64,000 nucleotides of DNA from SAR324 cluster bacterium (lineage in GTDB: Bacteria; SAR324; NAC60-12): assembly GCA_014382365.1 (NCBI GenBank), contig JACNJW010000027.1:1-64000 (forward strand), given 5' to 3'. The stretch's first letter is position 1. Every line of letters starts with the position of its first letter. Both the position numbers and the translations under genes were made by a program. Of the stretch, positions 53,913-61,786 are shown one piece after another. Under the pieces are notes generated by a model that saw only the letters and a list, made by a program, of their open reading frames with translations, did not search any database and had not been told where the DNA came from.

Positions 53913-54886
53913 TGTCAGTTCCTCTACTTCAAATCAATAATCTAAGTATCGAATTCAACACACGTCGTGGGAATTTGGTGGCGGTGGAAGATATTTCCTT
54001 TGAAGTTGCTGAAGGCGAAATATTCGGTATTGTCGGCGAATCAGGAGCCGGAAAATCTTTAACCGGGAAGGCTATTATTGGGCTTCTCGAAGCACCAGGA
54101 CGTATCTCAGGTGGAAAAATATTGCTGAATAATGAACGCATTGACAATCTGCCTTATGAACAAATGCGACGCCTTCGTGGCAAAAGTATCGGCATGGTTT
54201 TTCAAGACCCACTGACCAGCCTCAATCCGCTTTATACCATTGGCAGGCAATTGATTGAAACCATTCAGACACATACCAATCATACTGCAACTCAAGCTAA
54301 AAATCGTGCACTTGAATTGTTGAGAGAAGTAGGAATTCCTGCAGCGGAAAAACGTATTGATCAGTTTCCGCATCAGTTTTCAGGTGGTATGCGGCAACGT
54401 GTTGTCATCGCCCTGGCCTTATGTGTCAATCCAAAATTGATCATTGCCGATGAACCAACCACTGCACTCGACGTCTCGATTCAGGCTCAAATCCTGACAC
54501 TCCTTAAAAACCTCTGTCGTAAACATGGTACAGCAGTAATTTTGATCACTCATGACATGGGTGTGATTGCCGAAACCGCAAATCGAGTAGCTGTCATGTA
54601 TGCTGGTAAAATTGCAGAAATTGGTCCTGTGCGTGAAGTGGTTCAAAATCCTCAACATCCATATGCTCAAGGTTTAATGGCTTCGATTCCGGTAATCGGC
54701 AGAAAGATGAAATACCTGGCACAAATCGATGGTTCAATGCCCAGGATTGCAGAACGTCCCTCCGGCTGCGCTTTTCATCCACGTTGCCCTCATGCAATTG
54801 AACTCTGTAATAAACAGATTCCTGAACTGCTCAACAAAGGAAAAACGAAAGCAGCCTGTCTGCTTTTCAGGAATGGTAATCCATGA
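53912..54886 (+). CDS. oppD: Peptide ABC transporter ATP-binding protein (OppD type), system 2
   Basis: This 324-residue ATPase has Walker A GESGAGKS, Q-loop FQDPLTSLNPLYT, signature [18 protein letters not shown], Walker [13 protein letters not shown] and H-loop ITHDMGVIAE. A C-terminal oligo_HPY domain with CAFHPRCPHAIELC follows. It overlaps oppC by 1 nt and the OppF-type gene by 4 nt. Confidence 0.93.
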   Translation: MSVPLLQINNLSIEFNTRRGNLVAVEDISFEVAEGEIFGIVGESGAGKSLTGKAIIGLLEAPGRISGGKILLNNERIDNLPYEQMRRLRGKSIGMVFQDPLTSLNPLYTIGRQLIETIQTHTNHTATQAKNRALELLREVGIPAAEKRIDQFPHQFSGGMRQRVVIALALCVNPKLIIADEPTTALDVSIQAQILTLLKNLCRKHGTAVILITHDMGVIAETANRVAVMYAGKIAEIGPVREVVQNPQHPYAQGLMASIPVIGRKMKYLAQIDGSMPRIAERPSGCAFHPRCPHAIELCNKQIPELLNKGKTKAACLLFRNGNP

Positions 54887-55923
54887 GTTCTGAAACGCCC
54901 CTGTTGAAAGTAGATGCAGTCCAACGTTTTTTTGATGTCTCAAAACCTTGGCTAAATCGTGTTTTGGCAAATGAGCCAAAGCTTTTGCTCAAAGCAGTTG
55001 ATGACATTAGTTTCAGTATTCGCAAAGGAGAAACTTTTTCTTTAGTTGGCGAATCCGGATGCGGAAAATCAACTGTGGCACGATTGATTGTCGGACTCTA
55101 TCCAACTAGCTCCGGTAGCATCGAATTTGAAGGGACTGATTTTTCTACTTTAAGTAAACGCAACCAAATGGCACCTTTGCGTCGACGCATGACAATGATT
55201 TTTCAAGACCCCTACACCAGCCTCAATCCACGTTGGCGGGTACGTGATATTATAGCCGAACCAATTCGTGCCTTTGGGTTGACAAATACAGGTGGAATTT
55301 CCGGATCCAGGTTGCAAATATTCAACAGAGTAGCTGAATTGCTGGAGCAGGTAGGACTATCTGCTGCAGACGGTGACAAATATCCTCATGAATTTTCAGG
55401 GGGTCAATGTCAAAGAATATCAATCGCCCGTGCTCTGGCCAGTGAACCTGATTTTATTGTTTGTGATGAACCAACTTCTGCTTTAGATGTTTCGGTGCAA
55501 GCGCAAATCCTCAATTTGATGAAGAATCTTCAACGTGAACTGGAATTAACTTACCTTTTTATTTCGCACGATTTAGCAGTTGTTTATCATGTTTCAGACA
55601 ATATTGGCGTAATGTATTTAGGTCGCCTTTGTGAAATTGCTGACAAAGAAACTCTATTCACTAATCCACGCCATCCATACACAAGGATGCTTTTCAATGC
55701 CATTCCGGATATAAATATGAGTGGGAAAGAAAGAATCCCCGTGAGCGGAGAAGTCCCTAATCCGATAGAACCACCTTCAGGATGCACCTTCCACCCCCGC
55801 TGTCCCATTGCAAATGAGCGCTGCAAAAGAGAGCGACCTGAACTTCAGATTGTTGACTCTCATTCACAAGTGGCTTGCCATGCTATCGAAGAAAAGCGTA
55901 ACATGGAAGTTCATTTTATATAA
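54883..55923 (+). CDS. oppF: Peptide ABC transporter ATP-binding protein (OppF type), system 2
   Basis: This 346-residue ATPase has Walker [23 protein letters not shown], signature SGGQCQRISIARALAS (the usual QRQ is QCQ here), Walker B FIVCDEPTSALD and H-loop ISHDLAVVYH. The C-terminal oligo_HPY domain has CTFHPRCPIANERC. Its N-terminal insert with VSKPWLNRVLANEPKLLLKA is longer than in system 1. It overlaps the OppD gene by 4 nt, and the amidohydrolase gene follows after 36 nt. Confidence 0.92.
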   Translation: MSSETPLLKVDAVQRFFDVSKPWLNRVLANEPKLLLKAVDDISFSIRKGETFSLVGESGCGKSTVARLIVGLYPTSSGSIEFEGTDFSTLSKRNQMAPLRRRMTMIFQDPYTSLNPRWRVRDIIAEPIRAFGLTNTGGISGSRLQIFNRVAELLEQVGLSAADGDKYPHEFSGGQCQRISIARALASEPDFIVCDEPTSALDVSVQAQILNLMKNLQRELELTYLFISHDLAVVYHVSDNIGVMYLGRLCEIADKETLFTNPRHPYTRMLFNAIPDINMSGKERIPVSGEVPNPIEPPSGCTFHPRCPIANERCKRERPELQIVDSHSQVACHAIEEKRNMEVHFI

Positions 55924-55959
55924 ATAAAAATACTGATAAAAAATGAAATATAACAATAA

Positions 55960-57144
55960 ATGACTACTTTATATTCGGGCGGATTGGTTTTTGACGGAAA
56001 CGGGAACCTGCTGGAAAACCACGGAGTATTGGTAGATGGAGAACGGATTTCCAAAATAGCTCCTATCGGAGAGTTTGAAGGCTACAGCGGTGAAAAAACT
56101 GACACAAGTGGTGGAACACTTTTACCAGGATTGATCGACTGTCACGTCCATCTGGTTTATTGCGGAGAGGCTGATCCGAAGACAAGTTTGTTAAAATTGG
56201 GTCCAGGCCAGATTGTGATGAAGGCCTTTGAAAATGCACAAAAAACTTTGCGTAGCGGAGTCACTTCAATCAGGGATTTAGGCGGACGTGATTATCTGGA
56301 ATTTGCCGTTCGGGATGCCTGCAATTCAGGACGACAGCTTGGTCCAACAATTATGGCAGCAGGTAGAATGATCTGTATGACAGGCGGTCATGGAAATGCT
56401 TTTGGAAGGATTGCCGATGGTCCTGATGAAGTTTTGAAAGCAGTACGTGAACAAATTCATGCAGGTTCAGATGTGATCAAGTTAATGGCAACCGGTGGAG
56501 TTATGACACCCGGTGTAAATCCTGAAGATGCACACTACACTGAAGAAGAAATGCGGGTAGGAGTCAATGAAGGACACCGTTTTCACCGGACTTGTGCCAG
56601 CCATGCACAAGGAGCCGCTGGAATACTTAATGCCGTTCGTGCCGGAATGGATTCGATAGAACACGGAATTTTCATGACTCAGGAATGCCTTGAAGCCATG
56701 TTGGAGAGAGGAACATATCTGGTTCCGACACTTGCTGCTGTCAACAACATTTATCTGAATCGTGACAACGGTATTCCGGCTTTCATTGTAGAAAAAACTA
56801 TTCGAGTCCGCGAACGACATCATCAATCGATCAAAATGTTTTATGATGCTGGTGGTAAAATCGCAATGGGTACAGATGCTGGAACGCCATTTAATACTCA
56901 TGGTGATAATAGTCAGGAACTGAAATACATGACTGAAATTGGAATATCTAACAGTGATGCCTTAAAGTTTTCTACTGCAAATGCGGCTGATTTGATGGGA
57001 ATTGCTGATCGAGGTCAGATTGAGGAGGGTTTTTATGCAGACCTGCTGATCGTTTCCGGTAATCCGGTTGATGATATCTCTGCAGTTACAAATCAATATA
57101 ACCACCGCAGTGTCGTCAAAAATGGGGAGCTGGTAATTAATTAA
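55960..57144 (+). CDS. Metal-dependent amidohydrolase (imidazolonepropionase/Xaa-Pro-dipeptidase-like)
   Basis: This 394-residue protein has the amidohydrolase TIM-barrel metal sites in order. They are GLIDCHVHLVYCGE (HxH), DVIKLMATGGVMT (Lys that is carbamylated in relatives), CASHAQGAAGI, DSIEHGIFM and MGTDAGTPF (catalytic Asp). Relatives include cytoplasmic dipeptidases that release C-terminal Lys, Arg or hydrophobic residues, and prolidase-type enzymes. No signal peptide is present. It lies directly behind the system-2 importer, so an imported dipeptide or N-acylated amino acid is the likely substrate (inference). Confidence 0.88.
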   Translation: MTTLYSGGLVFDGNGNLLENHGVLVDGERISKIAPIGEFEGYSGEKTDTSGGTLLPGLIDCHVHLVYCGEADPKTSLLKLGPGQIVMKAFENAQKTLRSGVTSIRDLGGRDYLEFAVRDACNSGRQLGPTIMAAGRMICMTGGHGNAFGRIADGPDEVLKAVREQIHAGSDVIKLMATGGVMTPGVNPEDAHYTEEEMRVGVNEGHRFHRTCASHAQGAAGILNAVRAGMDSIEHGIFMTQECLEAMLERGTYLVPTLAAVNNIYLNRDNGIPAFIVEKTIRVRERHHQSIKMFYDAGGKIAMGTDAGTPFNTHGDNSQELKYMTEIGISNSDALKFSTANAADLMGIADRGQIEEGFYADLLIVSGNPVDDISAVTNQYNHRSVVKNGELVIN

Positions 57145-57165
57145 TAAATTGTCCAGGGAGGAAAA

Positions 57166-58335
57166 ATGACAATGATTAAAGAATTTAATGTATTCCATGC
57201 AGAAATGACTGCCTGGAGAAGAGACATTCATCAACATCCGGAATTAATGTATGAGGAAAACCGGACTTCAGATTTAGTTGCAACAAAGCTCGAGGGATTT
57301 GGAATAGAAGTCCACAGGGGTCTGGCAAAAACAGGTGTTGTTGGCACAATCAAAAACGGTGAAGGACCCTCAATTGGCATGCGGGCAGACCTGGATGCAC
57401 TGCCTCTGCAGGAAAAAAACACTTTTGATCACGCATCTGCCAATCCTGGTAAAATGCATGCTTGCGGTCACGATGGACATACCACCATGTTGTTGGGCGC
57501 AGCCAAGTATTTGGCCTCAAGCAAAAATTTTAAAGGCACAGTCCACTTCATTTTTCAGCCTGCGGAAGAAGGTGGAGGTGGTGGTGATCTAATGATAAAA
57601 GAAGGTTTGTTTGAGAAATTTCCTGTAGATTCAGTTTATGGTATGCACAACTGGCCGGGAATGGAACCCGGTATTTTTGGGGTTGGGGGCGGTCCTATTA
57701 TGGCTGCGGCAGATACTTTTGATTTGATAATTACCGGAAGAGGGGGGCATTGTGCAATGCCGGATCAATGTATAGATCCGATTGTTGCTGCATCTCAGGT
57801 CGTCAATGCACTGCAAACCATACCCAGCCGCAGTACACATCCGGTTGATTCTGTGGTGATCAGCGTGACACAAATACATGCTGGTGATGCATACAATGTG
57901 ATTCCGGACAGTGTGCGGATGCATGGCAGTGTGCGGACATTTCTTCCCGAGACACAAGAGAAAATGCCTCAGTCAATTTTGAGGGTTGCTGAAGGTGTTT
58001 GTGCTGCTTTCGGTGCAAGTTGTGAACTAAATTATATGAAAGGTTATCCGGCAACCATCAATTCTACAACAGAATCAGAAATTTCTGCTAAGGCGGTTAT
58101 TGATCTGGTTGGAGAAGAAAATCTTATTCGTAATCCAACGCCAAGTATGGGTGCAGAAGATTTTTCATACATGCTGCAGGCTCGTCCTGGATGTTACGTC
58201 TGGTTGGGAATTGGTACCGGAAAGGGTGAAGGCGGTTGTATGCTGCACAGTTCACACTATGATTTTAACGATGAAGTTCTGCCAACTGGAGCAGCTTACT
58301 GGGCAACATTGGTGGAAAACGAACTTCCGCTATAA
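57166..58335 (+). CDS. M20 family amidohydrolase (hippurate hydrolase-like)
   Basis: This 389-residue cytoplasmic enzyme has M20D features. These are MHACGHDGHTTMLLGAAKYL, FQPAEEGGGGGDLMIKEGLF (metal-binding Glu), GMHNWPGMEPG and MGAEDFSYMLQARPG. A dimerisation domain (about 185-295) is present. The enzymes remove acyl groups from N-acyl amino acids or cleave dipeptides. AGGGAGG lies 5 nt before the ATG at 57166; another in-frame ATG lies two codons later. It is 21 nt behind the amidohydrolase gene and is the last clear member of the uptake operon. Confidence 0.92.
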   Translation: MTMIKEFNVFHAEMTAWRRDIHQHPELMYEENRTSDLVATKLEGFGIEVHRGLAKTGVVGTIKNGEGPSIGMRADLDALPLQEKNTFDHASANPGKMHACGHDGHTTMLLGAAKYLASSKNFKGTVHFIFQPAEEGGGGGDLMIKEGLFEKFPVDSVYGMHNWPGMEPGIFGVGGGPIMAAADTFDLIITGRGGHCAMPDQCIDPIVAASQVVNALQTIPSRSTHPVDSVVISVTQIHAGDAYNVIPDSVRMHGSVRTFLPETQEKMPQSILRVAEGVCAAFGASCELNYMKGYPATINSTTESEISAKAVIDLVGEENLIRNPTPSMGAEDFSYMLQARPGCYVWLGIGTGKGEGGCMLHSSHYDFNDEVLPTGAAYWATLVENELPL

Positions 58336-58364
58336 TAGAAAATTTATTCATAAATAATACAACT

Positions 58365-58754
58365 ATGGAAATTAAAGGTAAAATTAAAAAAATCTCTGAA
58401 ACAGTTCAAATTTCAGACCGCTTCCGAAAACGTGAATTTGTAGTGGAATATGCAAGTAATCCTGACTATCCACAGGCACTTCAATTTGAGCTTGTCCAGG
58501 ACCGCTGCGAACTGTTGGATTCCTTTGAAGTGGGTCAGGAAGTGGAAATATTTTTTGATTTGAGAGGTCGCGAATGGACTAACCCACAGGGGCAAGTAAA
58601 ATATTTTAACACCCTCCAGGCCTGGAAACTGGTTGCTGAACAAAGTTCTGCAGGTGTTTCTGCGCCAAACTCTACACAAGCCACATCTGTACCGCCTCCT
58701 CAGGAAAAGCCAGGCTGGCTTGAAAACGAGACCTCTGACGATTTGCCTTTTTAA
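58365..58754 (+). CDS. DUF3127 protein with SSB-like C-terminal tip
   Basis: This 129-residue protein has a DUF3127 domain (about 1-92). EIKGKIKKISETVQISDRFR, then KREFVVEYASN, and later FFDLRGREWTNPQGQVKYFN, resembles an OB-like strand pattern. A disordered Ser/Pro/Gln linker follows, and the last residues are SDDLPF. That acidic-aromatic-hydrophobic tip closely resembles the DDIPF tip by which SSB recruits partner proteins. DUF3127 is common in Bacteroidetes. Function is not established, but DNA-binding or replication-linked use is possible. Confidence 0.78.
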   Translation: MEIKGKIKKISETVQISDRFRKREFVVEYASNPDYPQALQFELVQDRCELLDSFEVGQEVEIFFDLRGREWTNPQGQVKYFNTLQAWKLVAEQSSAGVSAPNSTQATSVPPPQEKPGWLENETSDDLPF

Positions 58755-58806
58755 TTAAAAAAACATTTAATCTCATTTCCATTCAACAATTAAATATAAA
58801 TAATAA

Positions 58807-59910
58807 ATGCTGGTAATTTTAAACCCTAACGTTGAAGAAGAATCTGAAAATTACAAGAGGACCTGGGAACATCTGCAAAGCCTGTCAGAAATTCGTTTAC
58901 AAAAACATAAAGTGCAGGGCAGAGGTCAACGTCTGACTGAAATTTATTTAATCGGTAACACTGCTGCAGTCAGTATGGAGGAAATCGAGGCACTTCCTGC
59001 AGTTGAGCGGGTAATTCGGATTTCACATGATTTCAGAATTTTAGGTCGTCACTCAAATGAATCCGGTTCAATCGATTTTGAATATAACGGAGTTCATTTC
59101 AGCCAGGATAATTTTCACATTTTTGCTGGATTATGTGCAGTTGATAATCCAGGAAATGTGGAAAAAATGCTGCAGGCTCTTCAGGAAAATGGACAGGTCT
59201 GCACAAGAATGGGTGCTTATAAACCACGTACCAATCCTTATTCATTTCAGGGACACGGAAAGGGCTGCCTGCCTTATGTGTTTGAATTGGCAGGAAAATA
59301 TGGTATCAAAGTGGTAGCCATGGAAGTAACGCATGAACTGCACATTGAAGAGATTGACAATTGTCTGGAAAAACTAGGCCGACCGACAGGCGTGATGCTG
59401 CAGATTGGTACGAGGAACACACAGAATTTTGAGTTACTCAAAGCAGTTGGGCGCCAGCATACTTATCCGGTTTTGCTCAAGCGGGGTTTTGGAATATCAT
59501 TAAATGAATCACTCAATGCTGCTGAATATCTGGCCAGTGAAGGTAATAATCAGGTTATTTTTTGTTTGCGTGGTATGAAAACAACGTTCAATGCTCCGCA
59601 TCGTAACATGGTCGACTTCTCACATATTCCAATTGTAAAGCGTTTGACCAGAATGCCGGTCTGTATTGACCCCTCACATTCTGTAGGTACACGAGAGTTT
59701 TCTCCGGATGGGGTTTTGGATGTGCTTCACTCCACCTCTCAAGGGATTATTGCCGGAGCCAATATGGTGCTGGTCGATTTCCATCCTGCACCTCTGGAGG
59801 CCTTAGTTGATGGTCCACAAGCACTTACGCTGGATGAACTGCCAAAGTTTATTGAAGACACCAGAATATCCCGTGAAGCCTACGAAAAAAGAGTGGCGCT
59901 TTGGGAATGA
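58807..59910 (+). CDS. aroF: DAHP synthase (3-deoxy-7-phosphoheptulonate synthase), class I-beta
   Basis: This 367-residue enzyme catalyses the first step of aromatic amino acid synthesis. It has an N-terminal ferredoxin-like regulatory domain (about 1-85) typical of the I-beta class. The barrel follows, with MGAYKPRTNPYSFQGHGKG (PEP/E4P binding), LQIGTRNTQNFELLKAVG, VLLKRGFGISLNESLNAAEY and CIDPSHSVGTREFSP. The catalytic metal-binding Cys is not in its most usual ICAGPC context: the segment reads IFAGLCAVDNPG. The gene runs in the same direction as the DUF3127 gene. Confidence 0.9.
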   Translation: MLVILNPNVEEESENYKRTWEHLQSLSEIRLQKHKVQGRGQRLTEIYLIGNTAAVSMEEIEALPAVERVIRISHDFRILGRHSNESGSIDFEYNGVHFSQDNFHIFAGLCAVDNPGNVEKMLQALQENGQVCTRMGAYKPRTNPYSFQGHGKGCLPYVFELAGKYGIKVVAMEVTHELHIEEIDNCLEKLGRPTGVMLQIGTRNTQNFELLKAVGRQHTYPVLLKRGFGISLNESLNAAEYLASEGNNQVIFCLRGMKTTFNAPHRNMVDFSHIPIVKRLTRMPVCIDPSHSVGTREFSPDGVLDVLHSTSQGIIAGANMVLVDFHPAPLEALVDGPQALTLDELPKFIEDTRISREAYEKRVALWE

Positions 59911-60050
59911 AAGCTAAACACTCAGTTCTGTTTGTTAACCATGATGATGAACCTGTAAAAAGTTCTAAAACAAGTCATTTAGTGCAAAGTGAAAAACATT
60001 AATGTAATTAGAATGCTCAATTAAACATCACTGGGTTAATTTCTTCTCCA

Positions 60051-61385
60051 TCATTTCTGATTTAAATATTCTGCTTCAGCCCGACCTTTTTCGTCATCCA
60101 CATAAAACAAGAGTACTGCTCCAATCACAAACAAAATTACTATTGAAGCGATGCTCCAGCGCGAGGCTTCCTGACCGACTGCTTTTATTTGTTCTGCAGT
60201 AGGTGAGTCAGGCATCAGCGCATTCCGCATCATTAAGCCGACTACGCCCATCAGTGCCGGACCGATAATTGCGGCAAATTTTCCCAACATATTAAAAAAT
60301 CCGTAAAATTCTGCAGCTTGACTTTTGGGTATCATCCGAGAATAGTATGAACGACTCAAGGCCTGAATACCACCCTGTACCAGACCGATCACCACTGCCA
60401 AAACATAAAATTCATATTTTTCACGCATCATGGTACCCCAGATTGTTACTCCAATATAAACTCCGATTGCCAGAAATATTGAGGGTCGAACACCCCAGCG
60501 TTCACCTAATCGTCCAAAGACAAGTGCTGCAGGAAATCCTACAAATTGTACTATCAGCAAAGCGATTATAAGATCATTGGATTCAAAGCCGATTGACATG
60601 CCGTAATCCACTGCCATTTTGATGATTGTATCCACACCGTCAATATAAAACCAGTAGGCCAGCAAAAACAACATTACAGTTTTCAGATGACGAATTTCCT
60701 GAAAAGTACGATAAAGTTGCTGAAATCCTCCCAGAATTGGATTGCCCTCTTTTTTCGGCCCTTCTATTTCAGGTTCCGGAACCCAAAATATTGTAATCAG
60801 CGTAAAAACCCCCCACCACAGCGCAACACTTACAAATGACCAACGTACTGCTTCACCGGCATCTGCCAGTCCAAAGAGTACGGGCTGCAGGGTCATCACA
60901 ACATTGACCATGAAAAGCAGACCTCCACCAAGGTAACCCATAGCAAAACCCAAACTGGAAACTGAATCTACTTTCGATTCGTCTGCTACACTTGGTAATA
61001 ATGAGTCATAGAAAATATTTGCACCGGAAAAACCAATTACTCCCATTACATAAACAAAAACGGCCATCATCCAGTCACCTTTTTCTACCATGTACAAACC
61101 TGCTGTCATCAACACACCCAGGTATGCAAAGAAGATCAGAAATTTTTTCTTTAACGAACCTCGGTCCGCAATTGCTCCTAAAACTGGTGCCATCAGTGCT
61201 ACCAGTAAACTCGCAATCGAGTTGCCAAAACCCAGCATAGCAGTACTTTGATTAACATCTGCACCTATACTCCAATACTGTTTGAAGAAGATTGGGAAAA
61301 AACCGGCCATCACTGTAGTCGCAAAGGCAGAATTTGCCCAATCATACATGGCCCAGCCCCAGACTAATTTTCGTTCCTGTTTCAT
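60051..61385 (-). CDS. UMF1-family MFS transporter (Atg22-like)
   Basis: The protein is 444 residues from the ATG at 61385; a TTG four codons upstream is possible. It has about 12 membrane helices and the UMF1/Atg22 signature near the start: WGWAMYDWANSAFATTVMAG, then FFPIFFKQYW. LGAIADRGSLKKKFLIFFAY is the motif-A loop, and GLVQGGIQALSRSYYSRMIP lies in the second half. UMF1 transporters are widespread in bacteria with unknown substrates; fungal Atg22 exports amino acids from vacuoles. GAGAG lies 5 nt before the ATG. It is 24 nt downstream of the small gene at 61410. Confidence 0.88.
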   Translation of the reverse strand: MKQERKLVWGWAMYDWANSAFATTVMAGFFPIFFKQYWSIGADVNQSTAMLGFGNSIASLLVALMAPVLGAIADRGSLKKKFLIFFAYLGVLMTAGLYMVEKGDWMMAVFVYVMGVIGFSGANIFYDSLLPSVADESKVDSVSSLGFAMGYLGGGLLFMVNVVMTLQPVLFGLADAGEAVRWSFVSVALWWGVFTLITIFWVPEPEIEGPKKEGNPILGGFQQLYRTFQEIRHLKTVMLFLLAYWFYIDGVDTIIKMAVDYGMSIGFESNDLIIALLIVQFVGFPAALVFGRLGERWGVRPSIFLAIGVYIGVTIWGTMMREKYEFYVLAVVIGLVQGGIQALSRSYYSRMIPKSQAAEFYGFFNMLGKFAAIIGPALMGVVGLMMRNALMPDSPTAEQIKAVGQEASRWSIASIVILFVIGAVLLFYVDDEKGRAEAEYLNQK

Positions 61386-61409
61386 TTTCTCTCTCAAATA
61401 AGCTGTTAG

Positions 61410-61601
61410 CTAATTAATTTCAGACGGTTCAGGTGACTTCATATTTTCTTTAACTCTTGCTTGAATCAGTTTAGCAATCTCGAGTGCTTCCTCGTTTGTC
61501 ATTTCAATGGCTGTAACCTGATGCATTCTGCCGTCAACTGACTTGAGTGCCAGTAAAACGCCGGTAGGACAGGATCCAACTTCCAACTCCATTTTAGCCA
61601 T
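61410..61601 (-). CDS. Small protein of unknown function upstream of the UMF1 transporter
   Basis: This 63-residue soluble protein has an N-terminal strand-rich part (MELEVGSCPTGVLLALKS) and a C-terminal amphipathic helix with EEALEIAKLIQARVKE. It contains one Cys. GGAG lies 9 nt before the ATG, which supports real translation. It is probably co-transcribed with the downstream transporter. The family is not recognised. Confidence 0.6.
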   Translation of the reverse strand: MAKMELEVGSCPTGVLLALKSVDGRMHQVTAIEMTNEEALEIAKLIQARVKENMKSPEPSEIN

Positions 61602-61786
61602 GAGTTAACTCCAACTCGCTTAGCAGACAGTAAATATGAAAAATCATTCCGAGGAGTCTGACCAAATTATGGTTTATTTACAAGCTGAAATATAAGTATC
61701 TTTCAAATCTTTGAGATATTTTTCTGATTCTGTTAAAGTGTAATGCATGATCAAACTCACCTTTACAGCAGAGATACAGCTCTTAC

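Noticed and set aside
56482..56901. 139-codon minus-strand frame inside the amidohydrolase gene
   Set aside because: It overlaps conserved metal-binding motifs of the true gene and has no protein family features.
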